A DNA stretch of 64,000 nt from assembly GCF_007997075.1 (NCBI RefSeq), contig NZ_VORS01000004.1, forward strand, positions 1 through 64,000, in the 5' to 3' direction. How positions within the stretch are numbered: position 1 is the stretch's first letter; each line of letters starts with the position of its first letter. This document shows positions 27,023 to 36,250 of this stretch, one piece after another. A model generated the notes under the pieces. The model was not told the origin of the DNA and did no database searches. It saw only the letters and a list, made by a program, of their open reading frames with translations. Position numbers and translations under genes: made by a program. The DNA comes from Polaribacter sp. IC073. GTDB taxonomy: Bacteria > Bacteroidota > Bacteroidia > Flavobacteriales > Flavobacteriaceae.

Positions 27023-30000
27023 ATGAAAAAAAAAGATTCCAATATCATTTATATGATATTTATTTTGCTTTTTACCTTACCAACATTAAGTTATGGCCAG
27101 GAAAAAACAATTACAGGAACGGTGGTTTCCTTAAGAGATAACATCCCTTTTCCTAGTGCCACTGTATTTATTAAGGCAACAAAAACAGGTACAGCAACAG
27201 ATTTTGATGGTAAGTATACCATTAAAGCTAGTGTAGGAGATGTGCTAGTATTTAGTTATGTGGGGTATAAAACAACCGAAGTTAGGGTTGCAAATCAAGC
27301 AGTAATTAATGTCGCTTTAGAAGAATCTAGTGCCATGTTAGACGAGATTGTAATTACGGGTTATGGTAAACAATCGAGATCTAAATTAACAACATCTGTA
27401 TCTAAATTAGATACAAAGATTTTAGAAAATTCAACAAGATCTAATGCAGCAACAGCGTTACAAGGTACTATTGCTGGTTTAAGAGTAACAAATACTACGG
27501 GGCAACCAGGTGCTACACCACAAATTGTTTTACGTGGTGGTACTAATTTTAATGGTACAGGTTCTCCTTTAATATTAATTGATGGTATTCCTGGTTCTTT
27601 TTATGCTTTAAATTCAGATGATATCGAATCTATAGAAGTATTAAAAGATGCAGCTGCAACGGCTATTTATGGTGCAAGATCTGCAGATGGTGTTATTTTA
27701 GTAACCACTAAAACAGGTAAAGTAGGGAAGTCTTCTATTAATTATAAGTACAAATATAGTATGAATAATGAAAGAGATGATCAAAAATATATTGGTGCCG
27801 CAGACCACATAAACTATAACAGACAATCAATTGCATGGTACAGAGAAGTTGCTGGTAACAGTGGTGCTTTTGGTGCTTTTTTAAATGGAAGTAATAGTGC
27901 AGGTATAGGTAATAATACAACGACCGATCCTTTTACAACACAACTTTTAACACCTGCAAATCAATATTTATTAAATCAACCAGGTTGGGCATCTATACCA
28001 GATGTTTTAGATCCATCACAACAAATTTTGTTTTTTAACAATCAAGAAGTGGGAGATCGTATTTATCAAACAAGTGAATCAAAAGATCATTATTTGTCTT
28101 TTGATGGAGGTAATGAAAAAGGGACTTATTATTTAGGTTTGGGTGTTTTAGATAATGATGGTTTGGTTTTAGGTTCTGGTTTTGAAAGATATTCAGGGAA
28201 ATTTAGCGGTTCTTATGAAGTTGCAAATAATGTAAAAGTAAACTCAAATATTTTATACTCTCATTCTAGTTTAAATAGAAGTCCTTTAGGGGGGGATGAC
28301 ACCGTATTTAGAAGATTTCAAGGGCAAGCATCAACCTCTAGAACTTTTAATTCGAATGCAGATGGTACGCTAACAAAAGATTATGCACCAGGGCAAAATC
28401 AAAGTTTTGGTAACCCATTATATTACCAAGATAAATTTGTTAGAAAAAACTTAGAACAGCGTTTGTCTGCTTCTGTTGGTATCAATTGGGAAATTATAGA
28501 CAATTTAGATTTATCTGTAACTGGAAGTCATTTTACAATTAATAATCATAATGAAAGTTTTAATAGAGCCTATAGAGTAGGTACTACTAACGGCCCATTA
28601 CGTACAGGGCGTGAAGCATCAGTTAGCTTACAAAGAACGTTAAGAAACCAGTTAACAAGTACTTTAAATTATACCAAAAGAGTTGGAAAACATAATTTTA
28701 ACGCATTAATTGGTGCAGAATATTATAAAGACAACTATTTTAGTACATCGGCGGGTACAAGAAACTCTCCAACAGATTTAATTGAAACATTAAACGCAGG
28801 AGCAGAAGCGAATGGTATTCCTACTAGTTTTGAATCTGAATATGTTATTATCTCTAATTTTGGTAGATTATTATACGATTATGATGATCGGTATTTATTC
28901 GGATTTACCTATCGGAATGATGGCTCATCTCGATTAGGGAATAATAAATTTGGCTTTTTTCCAGGGGTTTCATTTGGTTGGAATGCACATAAAGAAAGCT
29001 TTTTTGAAGATTCTTCAATTAGTAATGTAGTTACTAAATTAAAACCAAGATTAAGTTATGGTGTAAATGGTAATTTAGAGGTTTTAAGTAATTATGGCGT
29101 TTATGGTTCTTACGGAAGTCAGGGTGTTTATAACGGACAAACCGGTTATGCAAATTCATCATTACCAACCTTAGATTTATTTTGGGAAAAATCAACAACG
29201 TTAAATGCTGGTTTAGATGTATCATTTTTAAATGATAGAATCTCAATTATTACAGACATCTACTCAAGAGACATTAAAGATAAATTGGCAAACCTTACGT
29301 TGCCTTACTACACAGGTTTTAGTGGTATCTTAACAAATAACGGAACCATTAGAAATAGAGGTTTTGAGTTACAAATTAATGGTGATGTTGTTAGAAATAA
29401 TGATTTAACTTGGAATGTAGGTGCTACGTTTACTACCAATAAAAATTACGTTGTAAAACTTCCTAAAAATGACAACGATTTAAACAGACAAGGAGGAACC
29501 TTAATTTGGAATGCTGATACTCAATCTGAAGAATGGGTTGGTGGTTACCAAGAAGGACAAAGATCTGGTGGAGATTTAGTAGTTGCTTTTGAACAAGCAG
29601 GTATTTACGCTACACAAGCAGAAGCAGATGCAGATAATGCCATAACAGATGAATACATGCCAGGTGCAAGTAGAAATAAACGTTGGGCAGGAGATGTAAA
29701 ATGGGTAGATCAAAATAAGGACGGTGTCATTAATGGTCTAGATAGAAAAGTTATTGGTCGTACTACTCCAGATTTTGTTGGTGGTATTACAACAAATTTA
29801 AATTATAAAAACTTTAACCTATTTGTTAAAACAGATTTTGCGACAGGTCATTTAGTTTGGAATCATGTTAAAAATAAAGGGTACGGACAAACACAAGGTA
29901 ATTTAGCACAACCAATTGAAGTGTTAAACTCTTGGTCGCCTACCAATACAGATACAGATTTACCACGTTTTGTTTTTGTGAACGGAGCTAAAAATATTTG

Positions 30001-30277
30001 GAGAGGTAGTGAAGGTCGTGGGAGTTTACAAAATTATGCAAATAATAAATTCTGGGAAAAAGGAAACTACTTGGTATTGCGCGAAATAACGTTGAGTTAT
30101 AACGTACCAACGGCATATTTTAAAGATGCTATTAAAAGATTAAGCGTATATGCAACAGGTACAAACTTGCATTACTTTAAAAGCATGAGTGGAGATACGC
30201 CAGAAGTAGGTGGTGTACAATACGGACAATTTCCTGTTCCGAAAACAATTACAATAGGATTTAACCTAACATTTTAA
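27023..30277 (+). CDS. SusC-family TonB-dependent outer-membrane transporter (pair 2)
   Basis: 1084 residues. Signal peptide (IIYMIFILLFTLPTLSYGQ), regulatory-like beta domain (about 28-108), SusC signature LDEIVITGYGKQSRSKL, plug (about 115-235) and barrel, ending PKTITIGFNLTF with terminal Phe. It lies next to nanA, the epimerase and the sialidase, so it is the better candidate of the two pairs for the sialylated glycan or its products. Preceded by one of the two perfect palindromic operators. Confidence 0.97.
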   Translation: MKKKDSNIIYMIFILLFTLPTLSYGQEKTITGTVVSLRDNIPFPSATVFIKATKTGTATDFDGKYTIKASVGDVLVFSYVGYKTTEVRVANQAVINVALEESSAMLDEIVITGYGKQSRSKLTTSVSKLDTKILENSTRSNAATALQGTIAGLRVTNTTGQPGATPQIVLRGGTNFNGTGSPLILIDGIPGSFYALNSDDIESIEVLKDAAATAIYGARSADGVILVTTKTGKVGKSSINYKYKYSMNNERDDQKYIGAADHINYNRQSIAWYREVAGNSGAFGAFLNGSNSAGIGNNTTTDPFTTQLLTPANQYLLNQPGWASIPDVLDPSQQILFFNNQEVGDRIYQTSESKDHYLSFDGGNEKGTYYLGLGVLDNDGLVLGSGFERYSGKFSGSYEVANNVKVNSNILYSHSSLNRSPLGGDDTVFRRFQGQASTSRTFNSNADGTLTKDYAPGQNQSFGNPLYYQDKFVRKNLEQRLSASVGINWEIIDNLDLSVTGSHFTINNHNESFNRAYRVGTTNGPLRTGREASVSLQRTLRNQLTSTLNYTKRVGKHNFNALIGAEYYKDNYFSTSAGTRNSPTDLIETLNAGAEANGIPTSFESEYVIISNFGRLLYDYDDRYLFGFTYRNDGSSRLGNNKFGFFPGVSFGWNAHKESFFEDSSISNVVTKLKPRLSYGVNGNLEVLSNYGVYGSYGSQGVYNGQTGYANSSLPTLDLFWEKSTTLNAGLDVSFLNDRISIITDIYSRDIKDKLANLTLPYYTGFSGILTNNGTIRNRGFELQINGDVVRNNDLTWNVGATFTTNKNYVVKLPKNDNDLNRQGGTLIWNADTQSEEWVGGYQEGQRSGGDLVVAFEQAGIYATQAEADADNAITDEYMPGASRNKRWAGDVKWVDQNKDGVINGLDRKVIGRTTPDFVGGITTNLNYKNFNLFVKTDFATGHLVWNHVKNKGYGQTQGNLAQPIEVLNSWSPTNTDTDLPRFVFVNGAKNIWRGSEGRGSLQNYANNKFWEKGNYLVLREITLSYNVPTAYFKDAIKRLSVYATGTNLHYFKSMSGDTPEVGGVQYGQFPVPKTITIGFNLTF

Positions 30278-30288
30278 ATTTTAAAAAA

Positions 30289-31797
30289 ATGAAGAAGTAT
30301 TTATATATATTTATTGCTGCATTAACTTTAAGTGCCTGCGAAAGTGAGCTTGATTTAACAAGCCCTAGCCAGTTAACAACAGCCGGTTTCTGGGATACAG
30401 AAGAAGGAGCAAAAACAGCACATACAGGTATGTTTGCAAACCTAAGATCATCTGCAGGAACGCTGTGGTTATTAGGCGAAATGAGAAGTGATATTTGGGG
30501 AGGACGTACCTATGAGTCGCCTGCTAACGAGTCTTTAATAGAATCTAATATTACAGTTGCTACGGCGCCTTTTGGGGGTTGGGCAGGATTGTACACTAGA
30601 ATTCATAGAGTAAATGATTTTCTAATTAATGTACCCAATATTCCTTTTAATAATGCATCAGAAAAAAAGCATTTATTAGGGCAAGCATATGGTTTAAGAG
30701 CTTTATACTATTATACATTACTAAAAACTTGGGGAGATGTACCAATCATTTTAGAACCTTTTACAGATGTAGATCCTGCTAATTTAAGTAGAATAAGAGC
30801 TCCAAAAAATGATGTTATGGCTTTAGTTAAATCAGATTTAGAAGCATCTTTAACCTCGTTTGGTTCAGATGGAAGTTACTGGGAAAGTAGTAAAGTATTT
30901 TGGTCTAAGGCTGCAACTTTAACACTTAAAGGTGAAGTATTCATCTGGTCTGGAAATTTACTTGGTGGTGGTGCTGCAGATTTTACAGTAGCTAAAACAG
31001 CGTTACAAAAAGTAGCAAGTTTAGGAGTAAGTTTAGAATCTAGTATTTCTAATTTATGGGGGGTTCCGAATGAAGGTAACAGTGAATTTATTTTTGCAAT
31101 ACAATATCAGCAAGATGAAGCAAGTAATTTTTATAATGGCTTAACTGGTAGAAGTACAGAAATCAATCCGCAGTTTAATGATGCAGGTGATGCTATGAGC
31201 GATTTTATTATTGCAGGTGCAAACAGATACGGTCAATCTGAAAAGACAATATTATTGTTAGATGATAGCGATGATGCTCGTGGAGCTGCAACATTTATTA
31301 AATTATATACAGATGATAATGGAGGAGCTGGTTACCCAACATACAGCGAGCCAACATATTTTGGTTCTATCTTTAAAAAGTTTTTAGGACAAGTAAATGG
31401 TTCTGAGCGTATTTTTGAAAACGATGTGCCATTATACAGATACGCAGATGTTGTTTTACTTTTAGCAGAAGCTAAAAACTTATTAGGAGAAGATCCTACA
31501 GCAGAAATTAATCAAATTCGTGCAAGAGCTTATGGAGCAAATTATGTAGTTGCAAACCATGCGTATGTAAATGGTTCGCAAGCAGATAATACAGATGCTA
31601 TTTTAAATGAGCGTTACAAAGAGTTTATCGGAGAAGGTAAAAGATGGTGGGATTTAAGAAGAGCAGGAGATAGCTTTGTTATTAACAATACACCTTTCTT
31701 ATCACCAGGAGATGAGTATAAATTAGTTTTACCTATTACTACAGGTATGATTGGAAGAAACCCATTATTAGATCAAACAAATGGTTATGCAGATTAA
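30289..31797 (+). CDS. SusD/RagB-family glycan-binding lipoprotein (pair 2)
   Basis: 502 residues; lipid Cys17 in ALTLSACESELDLTSPSQ. SusD hallmarks include GQAYGLRALYYYTLLKTWGD, the late TPR segment YADVVLLLAEAKNLLG, and ERYKEFIGEGKRWWDLRRAG near the C-terminus. Start codon is 11 bp after its SusC partner. Followed by an imperfect terminator hairpin. Confidence 0.96.
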   Translation: MKKYLYIFIAALTLSACESELDLTSPSQLTTAGFWDTEEGAKTAHTGMFANLRSSAGTLWLLGEMRSDIWGGRTYESPANESLIESNITVATAPFGGWAGLYTRIHRVNDFLINVPNIPFNNASEKKHLLGQAYGLRALYYYTLLKTWGDVPIILEPFTDVDPANLSRIRAPKNDVMALVKSDLEASLTSFGSDGSYWESSKVFWSKAATLTLKGEVFIWSGNLLGGGAADFTVAKTALQKVASLGVSLESSISNLWGVPNEGNSEFIFAIQYQQDEASNFYNGLTGRSTEINPQFNDAGDAMSDFIIAGANRYGQSEKTILLLDDSDDARGAATFIKLYTDDNGGAGYPTYSEPTYFGSIFKKFLGQVNGSERIFENDVPLYRYADVVLLLAEAKNLLGEDPTAEINQIRARAYGANYVVANHAYVNGSQADNTDAILNERYKEFIGEGKRWWDLRRAGDSFVINNTPFLSPGDEYKLVLPITTGMIGRNPLLDQTNGYAD

Positions 31798-31835
31798 TCA
31801 TTACACAATTTCATTTGTTAATTTGAATTAGTTGA

Positions 31836-31875
31836 AGAGAGAGTTTTAGTTGTATAACTAAACTCTCTTTTTATC
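31836..31875 (+). terminator. Terminator after SusCD pair 2
   Basis: AGAGAGTTTTAGTT (31838-31851) pairs with AACTAAACTCTCT with one bulged T, and is followed by TTTTT. Separates susCD from nanA. Confidence 0.7.
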
Positions 31876-31909
31876 CTTATTAAAAAAAAACTAAATATTT
31901 AAAAATAAT

Positions 31910-31917
31910 TAATTTCG
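31910..31917 (+). promoter_or_regulatory. Possible -7 element of nanA
   Basis: TAATTTCG fits the Bacteroidota -7 consensus TANNTTTG with one mismatch and ends only 4 bp before the nanA ATG. If used, transcription would start at or next to the start codon, giving a leaderless or nearly leaderless message. No clear -33 TTG was found. Confidence 0.35.
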
Positions 31918-31921
31918 CTTT

Positions 31922-32827
31922 ATGAAAATAAAAAATTTAATAGCTGCAGCGTATGCACCTATGCATAGTGATGGCTCGTTAAATACTGCCAAGATAAAAG
32001 ACTACACTCAGTTTTTAATCAATAATAAAATCGCGGGAGTATTTATGAATGGCTCTACTGGAGATTTCGCATCATTATCAACAGAAGAACGCAAACAAAT
32101 TACATTAGCTTGGTCTCAAAATAAATCGAAAGATTTGTATTTAATAGATCATGTTGGACATACCAGTTTAAGGGAAGCAAAAGAATTAGCAACCTATGCA
32201 GCCGATAAAATGGATGCTATCGCTGTGTTAGCACCTTATTATTTTAGACTAAATAGTTTAGATAAATTAGTAGAATATTGTAGGGAAATTGCAGCTTGTG
32301 CACCTAATCTTCCTTTTTATTATTATCATATACCTGTATTAACTGGAGCTAATTTTAATATGGCTGAATTCCTGAAAAAAGCAGAAAATGAAATTCCGAA
32401 TTTAGCAGGAATAAAATTCACCAATAATAATTTAATAGATTATCAACATAGTAAAAAAGTGGCTAACGGTAAGTTTAACATACTTTTTGGTTATGATGAA
32501 ATATTTTTAAACAGTTTGCCAATGGGCGCTACAGGTTGGGTTGGTAGTACCTACAATCAATTGGCACCACTATACTACAAAATAAAAGAGTTGTTCGATA
32601 AAGGAGACATGGCAGCAGCTTCAGAATTACAAGTAAAAGCCATTCGGTTTGTAGAAATATTAGATAGCAAAGGAGGGTATAATGGTGTCGGAAAAGGTTT
32701 TATGAGAGTTTTAGGTATAGATTGTGGTCCAAGTAGATTTCCACACACCACACTAACAGATGCTGATTATAAAGTTATTAAAGAAGAATTAGACGCTACG
32801 GGTTTAGCAGATTTGTTTAGTAAATAA
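31922..32827 (+). CDS. nanA: N-acetylneuraminate lyase
   Basis: 301 residues, DapA/NanA TIM barrel, cytoplasmic. The NanA-type carboxylate-binding motif GSTGDF is at residues 44-49, the catalytic Tyr is Y135 in FYYYHIPVLTG and the Schiff-base Lys is K165 in LAGIKFTNNN. These correspond to Y137 and K165 of the E. coli enzyme. It splits N-acetylneuraminate into N-acetylmannosamine and pyruvate. The ManNAc would be handled by the epimerase encoded just downstream (NanL-NanE-RokA route of Bacteroides); no ROK kinase is encoded in this window. A GntR regulator gene converges from the right. Confidence 0.95.
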   Translation: MKIKNLIAAAYAPMHSDGSLNTAKIKDYTQFLINNKIAGVFMNGSTGDFASLSTEERKQITLAWSQNKSKDLYLIDHVGHTSLREAKELATYAADKMDAIAVLAPYYFRLNSLDKLVEYCREIAACAPNLPFYYYHIPVLTGANFNMAEFLKKAENEIPNLAGIKFTNNNLIDYQHSKKVANGKFNILFGYDEIFLNSLPMGATGWVGSTYNQLAPLYYKIKELFDKGDMAAASELQVKAIRFVEILDSKGGYNGVGKGFMRVLGIDCGPSRFPHTTLTDADYKVIKEELDATGLADLFSK

Positions 32828-32868
32828 GACAGGTTTCTAATAAATAAATTAGCTATAAATCTAACTTT

Positions 32869-32908
32869 AAAAGCCAACTTTAAATAATTTTAAAGGTGGC
32901 TTTTTTTA
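32869..32908. terminator. Terminator between nanA and the GntR gene
   Basis: AAAGCCAACTTTAAA (32870-32884) pairs with TTTAAAGGTGGCTTT (32889-32903) with one mismatch, and is followed by TTTT. It can serve nanA, and possibly the convergent gene. Confidence 0.75.
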
Positions 32909-33046
32909 TTGAGAGGCTTTATTTTTAATAAGTAATTTAAAAATGACAAACCTCTAATTTTTTACTAAAGAGAATTTATGCAGCTTATATTTTGAATAAT
33001 TTCTGCTTAATTATTGATGCACTTTGGTTCATGTTCATATGAGTTT

Positions 33047-33772
33047 TTACGCTTTAATCAAGCTTAAAACTCTCTCGAAATGTGGTTCTAGATGGTTTCG
33101 CATAGCCTCTCTAAAATCTTCTGCATTCCCGTCTTTTAAAATATTTAATAAATCTCTATGCGACACAAATTTCCCTTTTGAGTACTGAAAGTTTTTTGCA
33201 CTTTCTGGCATATCGTCATGTACATAATTAAATACGGGTAACAATAAATCTTGAAACCTTTGTAGGGTTAAGTTGTTAGACATTTGGTATAACTTACTAT
33301 GAAAAGTAATTTCGTGTTTTAAACTAAAAACGACGTTACCATTTTCTTCCTTTTCTATTTTAGACACAATTTTATCCAACGCGTTAATATCTTCTTCCGT
33401 TTTTCTGGCAAACAATAAATCTGCCATACCTACTTCTAAGATCAATCTAAGCTCAAAAATATCAACTAAAGCTTCTTCACCTAGTAAATTATATTCAATA
33501 GCTTTTTCAAAATTTTGAATAATATCTGGTTGCGTCAATATCATACCACTTCGCTTTTTAGATTGAATGACACCAATTGTCCTTAATCTTAAAAGTGCTT
33601 CTCTAATTACAGTTCTACTAACACCTAATGCTTCAGCAAATTCTAGTTCTTTTGGTAGTGAATCGCCAATCTTTAAATTATTTTCTTTAAAATATTCTTT
33701 CAATCTAAGCTCCACTTTATCAACTAAAGACAAGTTTTCAAGTGGCTTAATTTTACTAAGTTTCGTTTTCAT
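33047..33772 (-). CDS. FadR-subfamily GntR regulator, NanR-like
   Basis: 241 residues. The winged helix (about 25-85) contains SLPKELEFAEALGVSRTVIREALLRLR, typical of GntR proteins. The all-helical FCD effector domain (about 95-230) has the usual metal-binding His/Asp pattern (FELRLILEVGMADLLF, HEITFHSKLYQ, HRDLLNILKDG). E. coli NanR is also a FadR-type GntR regulator that responds to sialic acid. Position between nanA and the epimerase gene suggests an analogous role. It is transcribed divergently from the epimerase, with a palindrome in the shared 126-bp region, and four similar palindromes lie elsewhere in the locus. Effector identity is inferred. Confidence 0.88.
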   Translation of the reverse strand: MKTKLSKIKPLENLSLVDKVELRLKEYFKENNLKIGDSLPKELEFAEALGVSRTVIREALLRLRTIGVIQSKKRSGMILTQPDIIQNFEKAIEYNLLGEEALVDIFELRLILEVGMADLLFARKTEEDINALDKIVSKIEKEENGNVVFSLKHEITFHSKLYQMSNNLTLQRFQDLLLPVFNYVHDDMPESAKNFQYSKGKFVSHRDLLNILKDGNAEDFREAMRNHLEPHFERVLSLIKA

Positions 33773-33825
33773 CTAATTATTTTATTAAAAACATGACATA
33801 CAAATACATAATTCCTTATTTTTGT

Positions 33826-33842
33826 ATTATGTCACACATATA
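33826..33842. promoter_or_regulatory. Candidate GntR/NanR operator, site 4 (regulator/epimerase divergent promoter)
   Basis: ATTATGT-CAC-ACATATA. The core TATGT-CAC-ACATA is perfectly symmetric and the left arm equals that of sites 1 and 3. It sits between the divergent starts at 33772 and 33899, fitting autoregulation plus control of the sialic acid operon. Confidence 0.7.
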
Positions 33843-33898
33843 AAAGTACACTATTTTAATCAAAAAATAAAAACTAATATATAAAATTTTATTTGGAT

Positions 33899-35065
33899 AT
33901 GAATTTTTCTGAACACTACAAAGATACATTACTTAAGGATGTTATTCCCTTTTGGGAAAAATATTCAATAGATAACAAAAATGGCGGTTATTTTACGTGC
34001 TTAGATGCTCATGGAAATGTATATGATACAGATAAGTTTATTTGGCTTCAAGGAAGACAAATTTGGACTTTCTCTATGTTATATAACAAAGTAGAAAAAA
34101 ACAAAAAATGGCTTGCAATAGCTAAAAATGGTGTAGATTTTTTACGCAAATACGGTATGAATAGTAAAGGAGATTTTTATTTTTCTCTAACAGCAGAAGG
34201 TAAACCTTTAGTAGAAGCATACAATATTTTTTCAGATTGCTTTGCTGCCATGGCGTTTAGCCAGTACGCCATTGCCTCTGGAGATGAAGAAATAAAAGAA
34301 CTCGCAAAAAAAACGTATTTCAATATTTTAAGCAGAATTGACAACCCGAAAGGGGTTTATGAAAAAAACACAGATACTAGACAATTAATTGGTTTTTCAT
34401 TACCAATGATATTATCTAATTTAGTGTTAGAATTAGAAGGGATTTTAGATCCAGAAGAGGTTCAAAAAACGATAGATTATAGCATCCATCAAGTGATGGA
34501 GGTATTTTTAGATAAAAAAACAGGGTTAATTTTTGAAAACGTTTTACCGAACGGAGAACACCATGATAGTTTTAACGGACGTTTGTTAAATCCTGGTCAT
34601 GGTATTGAAGCCATGTGGTTTATGATTGATATTGGTGTGCGTAAAAATGACCAAGCACTCATCAATAGAGCTACAGAAACTATTTTAACTATTTTAGAAT
34701 ATAGTTGGGATAAAAAATATGGTGGAATTTTCTATTTTATGGATTCAAAAGGGCATCCACCACAACAGTTAGAATGGGATCAAAAACTATGGTGGGTTCA
34801 TTTAGAAACGTTGGTTGCATTATCAAAAGCGTATGAACAAACGGAGCATCCTGAAATTTTAAAATGGTATACAAAAGTGCATGAATATGCGTGGTCTCAT
34901 TTTTCAGATCCAGAAAATGGCGAATGGTTTGGGTATCTAAACCGCCAAGGAGAAGTATTATTAAATTTAAAAGGGGGTAAATGGAAAGGTTGTTTTCACG
35001 TACCAAGAGCCATGTACCAATGTTGGCAATCTTTTGAAAAAATAAAAGCAAAAAATAATAAATAA
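33899..35065 (+). CDS. nanE: N-acylglucosamine 2-epimerase (ManNAc/GlcNAc epimerase)
   Basis: About 388 residues, (alpha/alpha)6-barrel of the AGE family (renin-binding-protein type). Motifs include [46 protein letters not shown] and [17 protein letters not shown], with family-typical His and Arg/Glu residues. It would convert ManNAc from NanA to GlcNAc, as the eukaryote-like NanE of Bacteroides fragilis does. The frame is open from a TTG at 33893; ATG 33899 is preferred. It heads an operon of closely spaced genes (1-26 bp gaps) up to 42235. Confidence 0.9.
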   Translation: MNFSEHYKDTLLKDVIPFWEKYSIDNKNGGYFTCLDAHGNVYDTDKFIWLQGRQIWTFSMLYNKVEKNKKWLAIAKNGVDFLRKYGMNSKGDFYFSLTAEGKPLVEAYNIFSDCFAAMAFSQYAIASGDEEIKELAKKTYFNILSRIDNPKGVYEKNTDTRQLIGFSLPMILSNLVLELEGILDPEEVQKTIDYSIHQVMEVFLDKKTGLIFENVLPNGEHHDSFNGRLLNPGHGIEAMWFMIDIGVRKNDQALINRATETILTILEYSWDKKYGGIFYFMDSKGHPPQQLEWDQKLWWVHLETLVALSKAYEQTEHPEILKWYTKVHEYAWSHFSDPENGEWFGYLNRQGEVLLNLKGGKWKGCFHVPRAMYQCWQSFEKIKAKNNK

Positions 35066-35090
35066 TTAGAACTGATTAAAATAAAAGAAA

Positions 35091-36224
35091 ATGATTAAAA
35101 ATGCAATTTTACTACTAGTTACTGTACTTCTTAGTTCGTGTGGAACGAAGGTTAATACCACAAGTGAAGAAAATATAAACAAAGCTCCAGAATTTACAGC
35201 ACTCTTTAATTCTGGAATGGAAGAGGGGGTTTCGTGTTACAGAATTCCTGCAATTGTTACGGCACCAAATGGCGATTTAATAGCAGCTATTGATCAACGT
35301 GTGCCAAATTGTGGCGATTTAAAATGGAGTAAAGACATAAATGTTATCATTAGAAGAAGTAGTGATAATGGTAAAACTTGGACGCCTATTGAAATGGTGA
35401 TTGATTTTCCAGAAGGGAAATCTGCTTCAGATCCATCTATGATTGTTGATGAAGTTACGGGTGATATTTTTATGTTTTACAACTATATGAATTTAGATAC
35501 CGAAAAAGATATTTACTACTTACACGTCATGAAAAGTGCTGATAACGGAAAAACGTGGAGTAAACCAGAAGATATTACTTCACAGATAGCAAAATCAGAA
35601 TGGAAAAAAGATTTTAAATTTATTACTTCTGGTCGTGGTATTCAAACGCGTTCTGGAAAATTATTACACACCATGGTGAACTTAAATAGCGGTTTGCATT
35701 TATTTGGAAGTGATGATCATGGTAAAACATGGTACTTTATAGATACGCCTGTTTTACCTGCAGATGAGTCTAAAGTTATTCAATTAGCAGATGGTTCTTT
35801 AATGATTAATGCACGTGTAAACGGTAAAGGGATGCGTTATGTGCACACTTCAAATGACGAAGGGAAAACTTGGGAAACAAACCCAGTACCAGAATTAATA
35901 GATCCGGGGTGTAATGCAAGTATTGTACGTTACACGTCAAAAGACGATGGTTTTGATAAAAATAGAATTATTTTCTCGAACGCGAAATCGGTAAAAGGAC
36001 GTGTAAATATGGCGGTTCGTATTAGTTATGATGAAGGAAAAACATGGAGTGAAGGAAAAACAGTGTATGAAGGTTCTTCTGCATATTCTTCTTTAACTAT
36101 TTTAGAAAATGGTGAAATCGGATTGTTTTTTGAAAAGGATAATCACAAGAAAAATGAGTTTACGAGCTTTTCATTAGCGTGGTTAACAGACGGAAAAGAC
36201 AGCTACAAAAAGGCTAAAAAGTAA
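35091..36224 (+). CDS. nanH: GH33 exo-sialidase lipoprotein
   Basis: 377 residues; lipoprotein Cys17 in VTVLLSSCGTK. Six-bladed propeller with the RIP motif (YRIP, R51 of the Arg triad) and five Asp boxes: SSDNGKTW, SADNGKTW, SDDHGKTW, SNDEGKTW and SYDEGKTW. D68 in AAIDQR is the likely acid/base, R310 (NMAVRIS) belongs to the triad and Y332 (GSSAYSSL) is the likely nucleophile. It lacks the extra N-terminal lectin-like domain seen in some Bacteroides sialidases. It releases terminal sialic acid from glycoconjugates, feeding the lyase and symporter encoded nearby. Confidence 0.96.
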   Translation: MIKNAILLLVTVLLSSCGTKVNTTSEENINKAPEFTALFNSGMEEGVSCYRIPAIVTAPNGDLIAAIDQRVPNCGDLKWSKDINVIIRRSSDNGKTWTPIEMVIDFPEGKSASDPSMIVDEVTGDIFMFYNYMNLDTEKDIYYLHVMKSADNGKTWSKPEDITSQIAKSEWKKDFKFITSGRGIQTRSGKLLHTMVNLNSGLHLFGSDDHGKTWYFIDTPVLPADESKVIQLADGSLMINARVNGKGMRYVHTSNDEGKTWETNPVPELIDPGCNASIVRYTSKDDGFDKNRIIFSNAKSVKGRVNMAVRISYDEGKTWSEGKTVYEGSSAYSSLTILENGEIGLFFEKDNHKKNEFTSFSLAWLTDGKDSYKKAKK

Positions 36225-36250
36225 TCATTGTAAATAAAAATTAAACCAAC

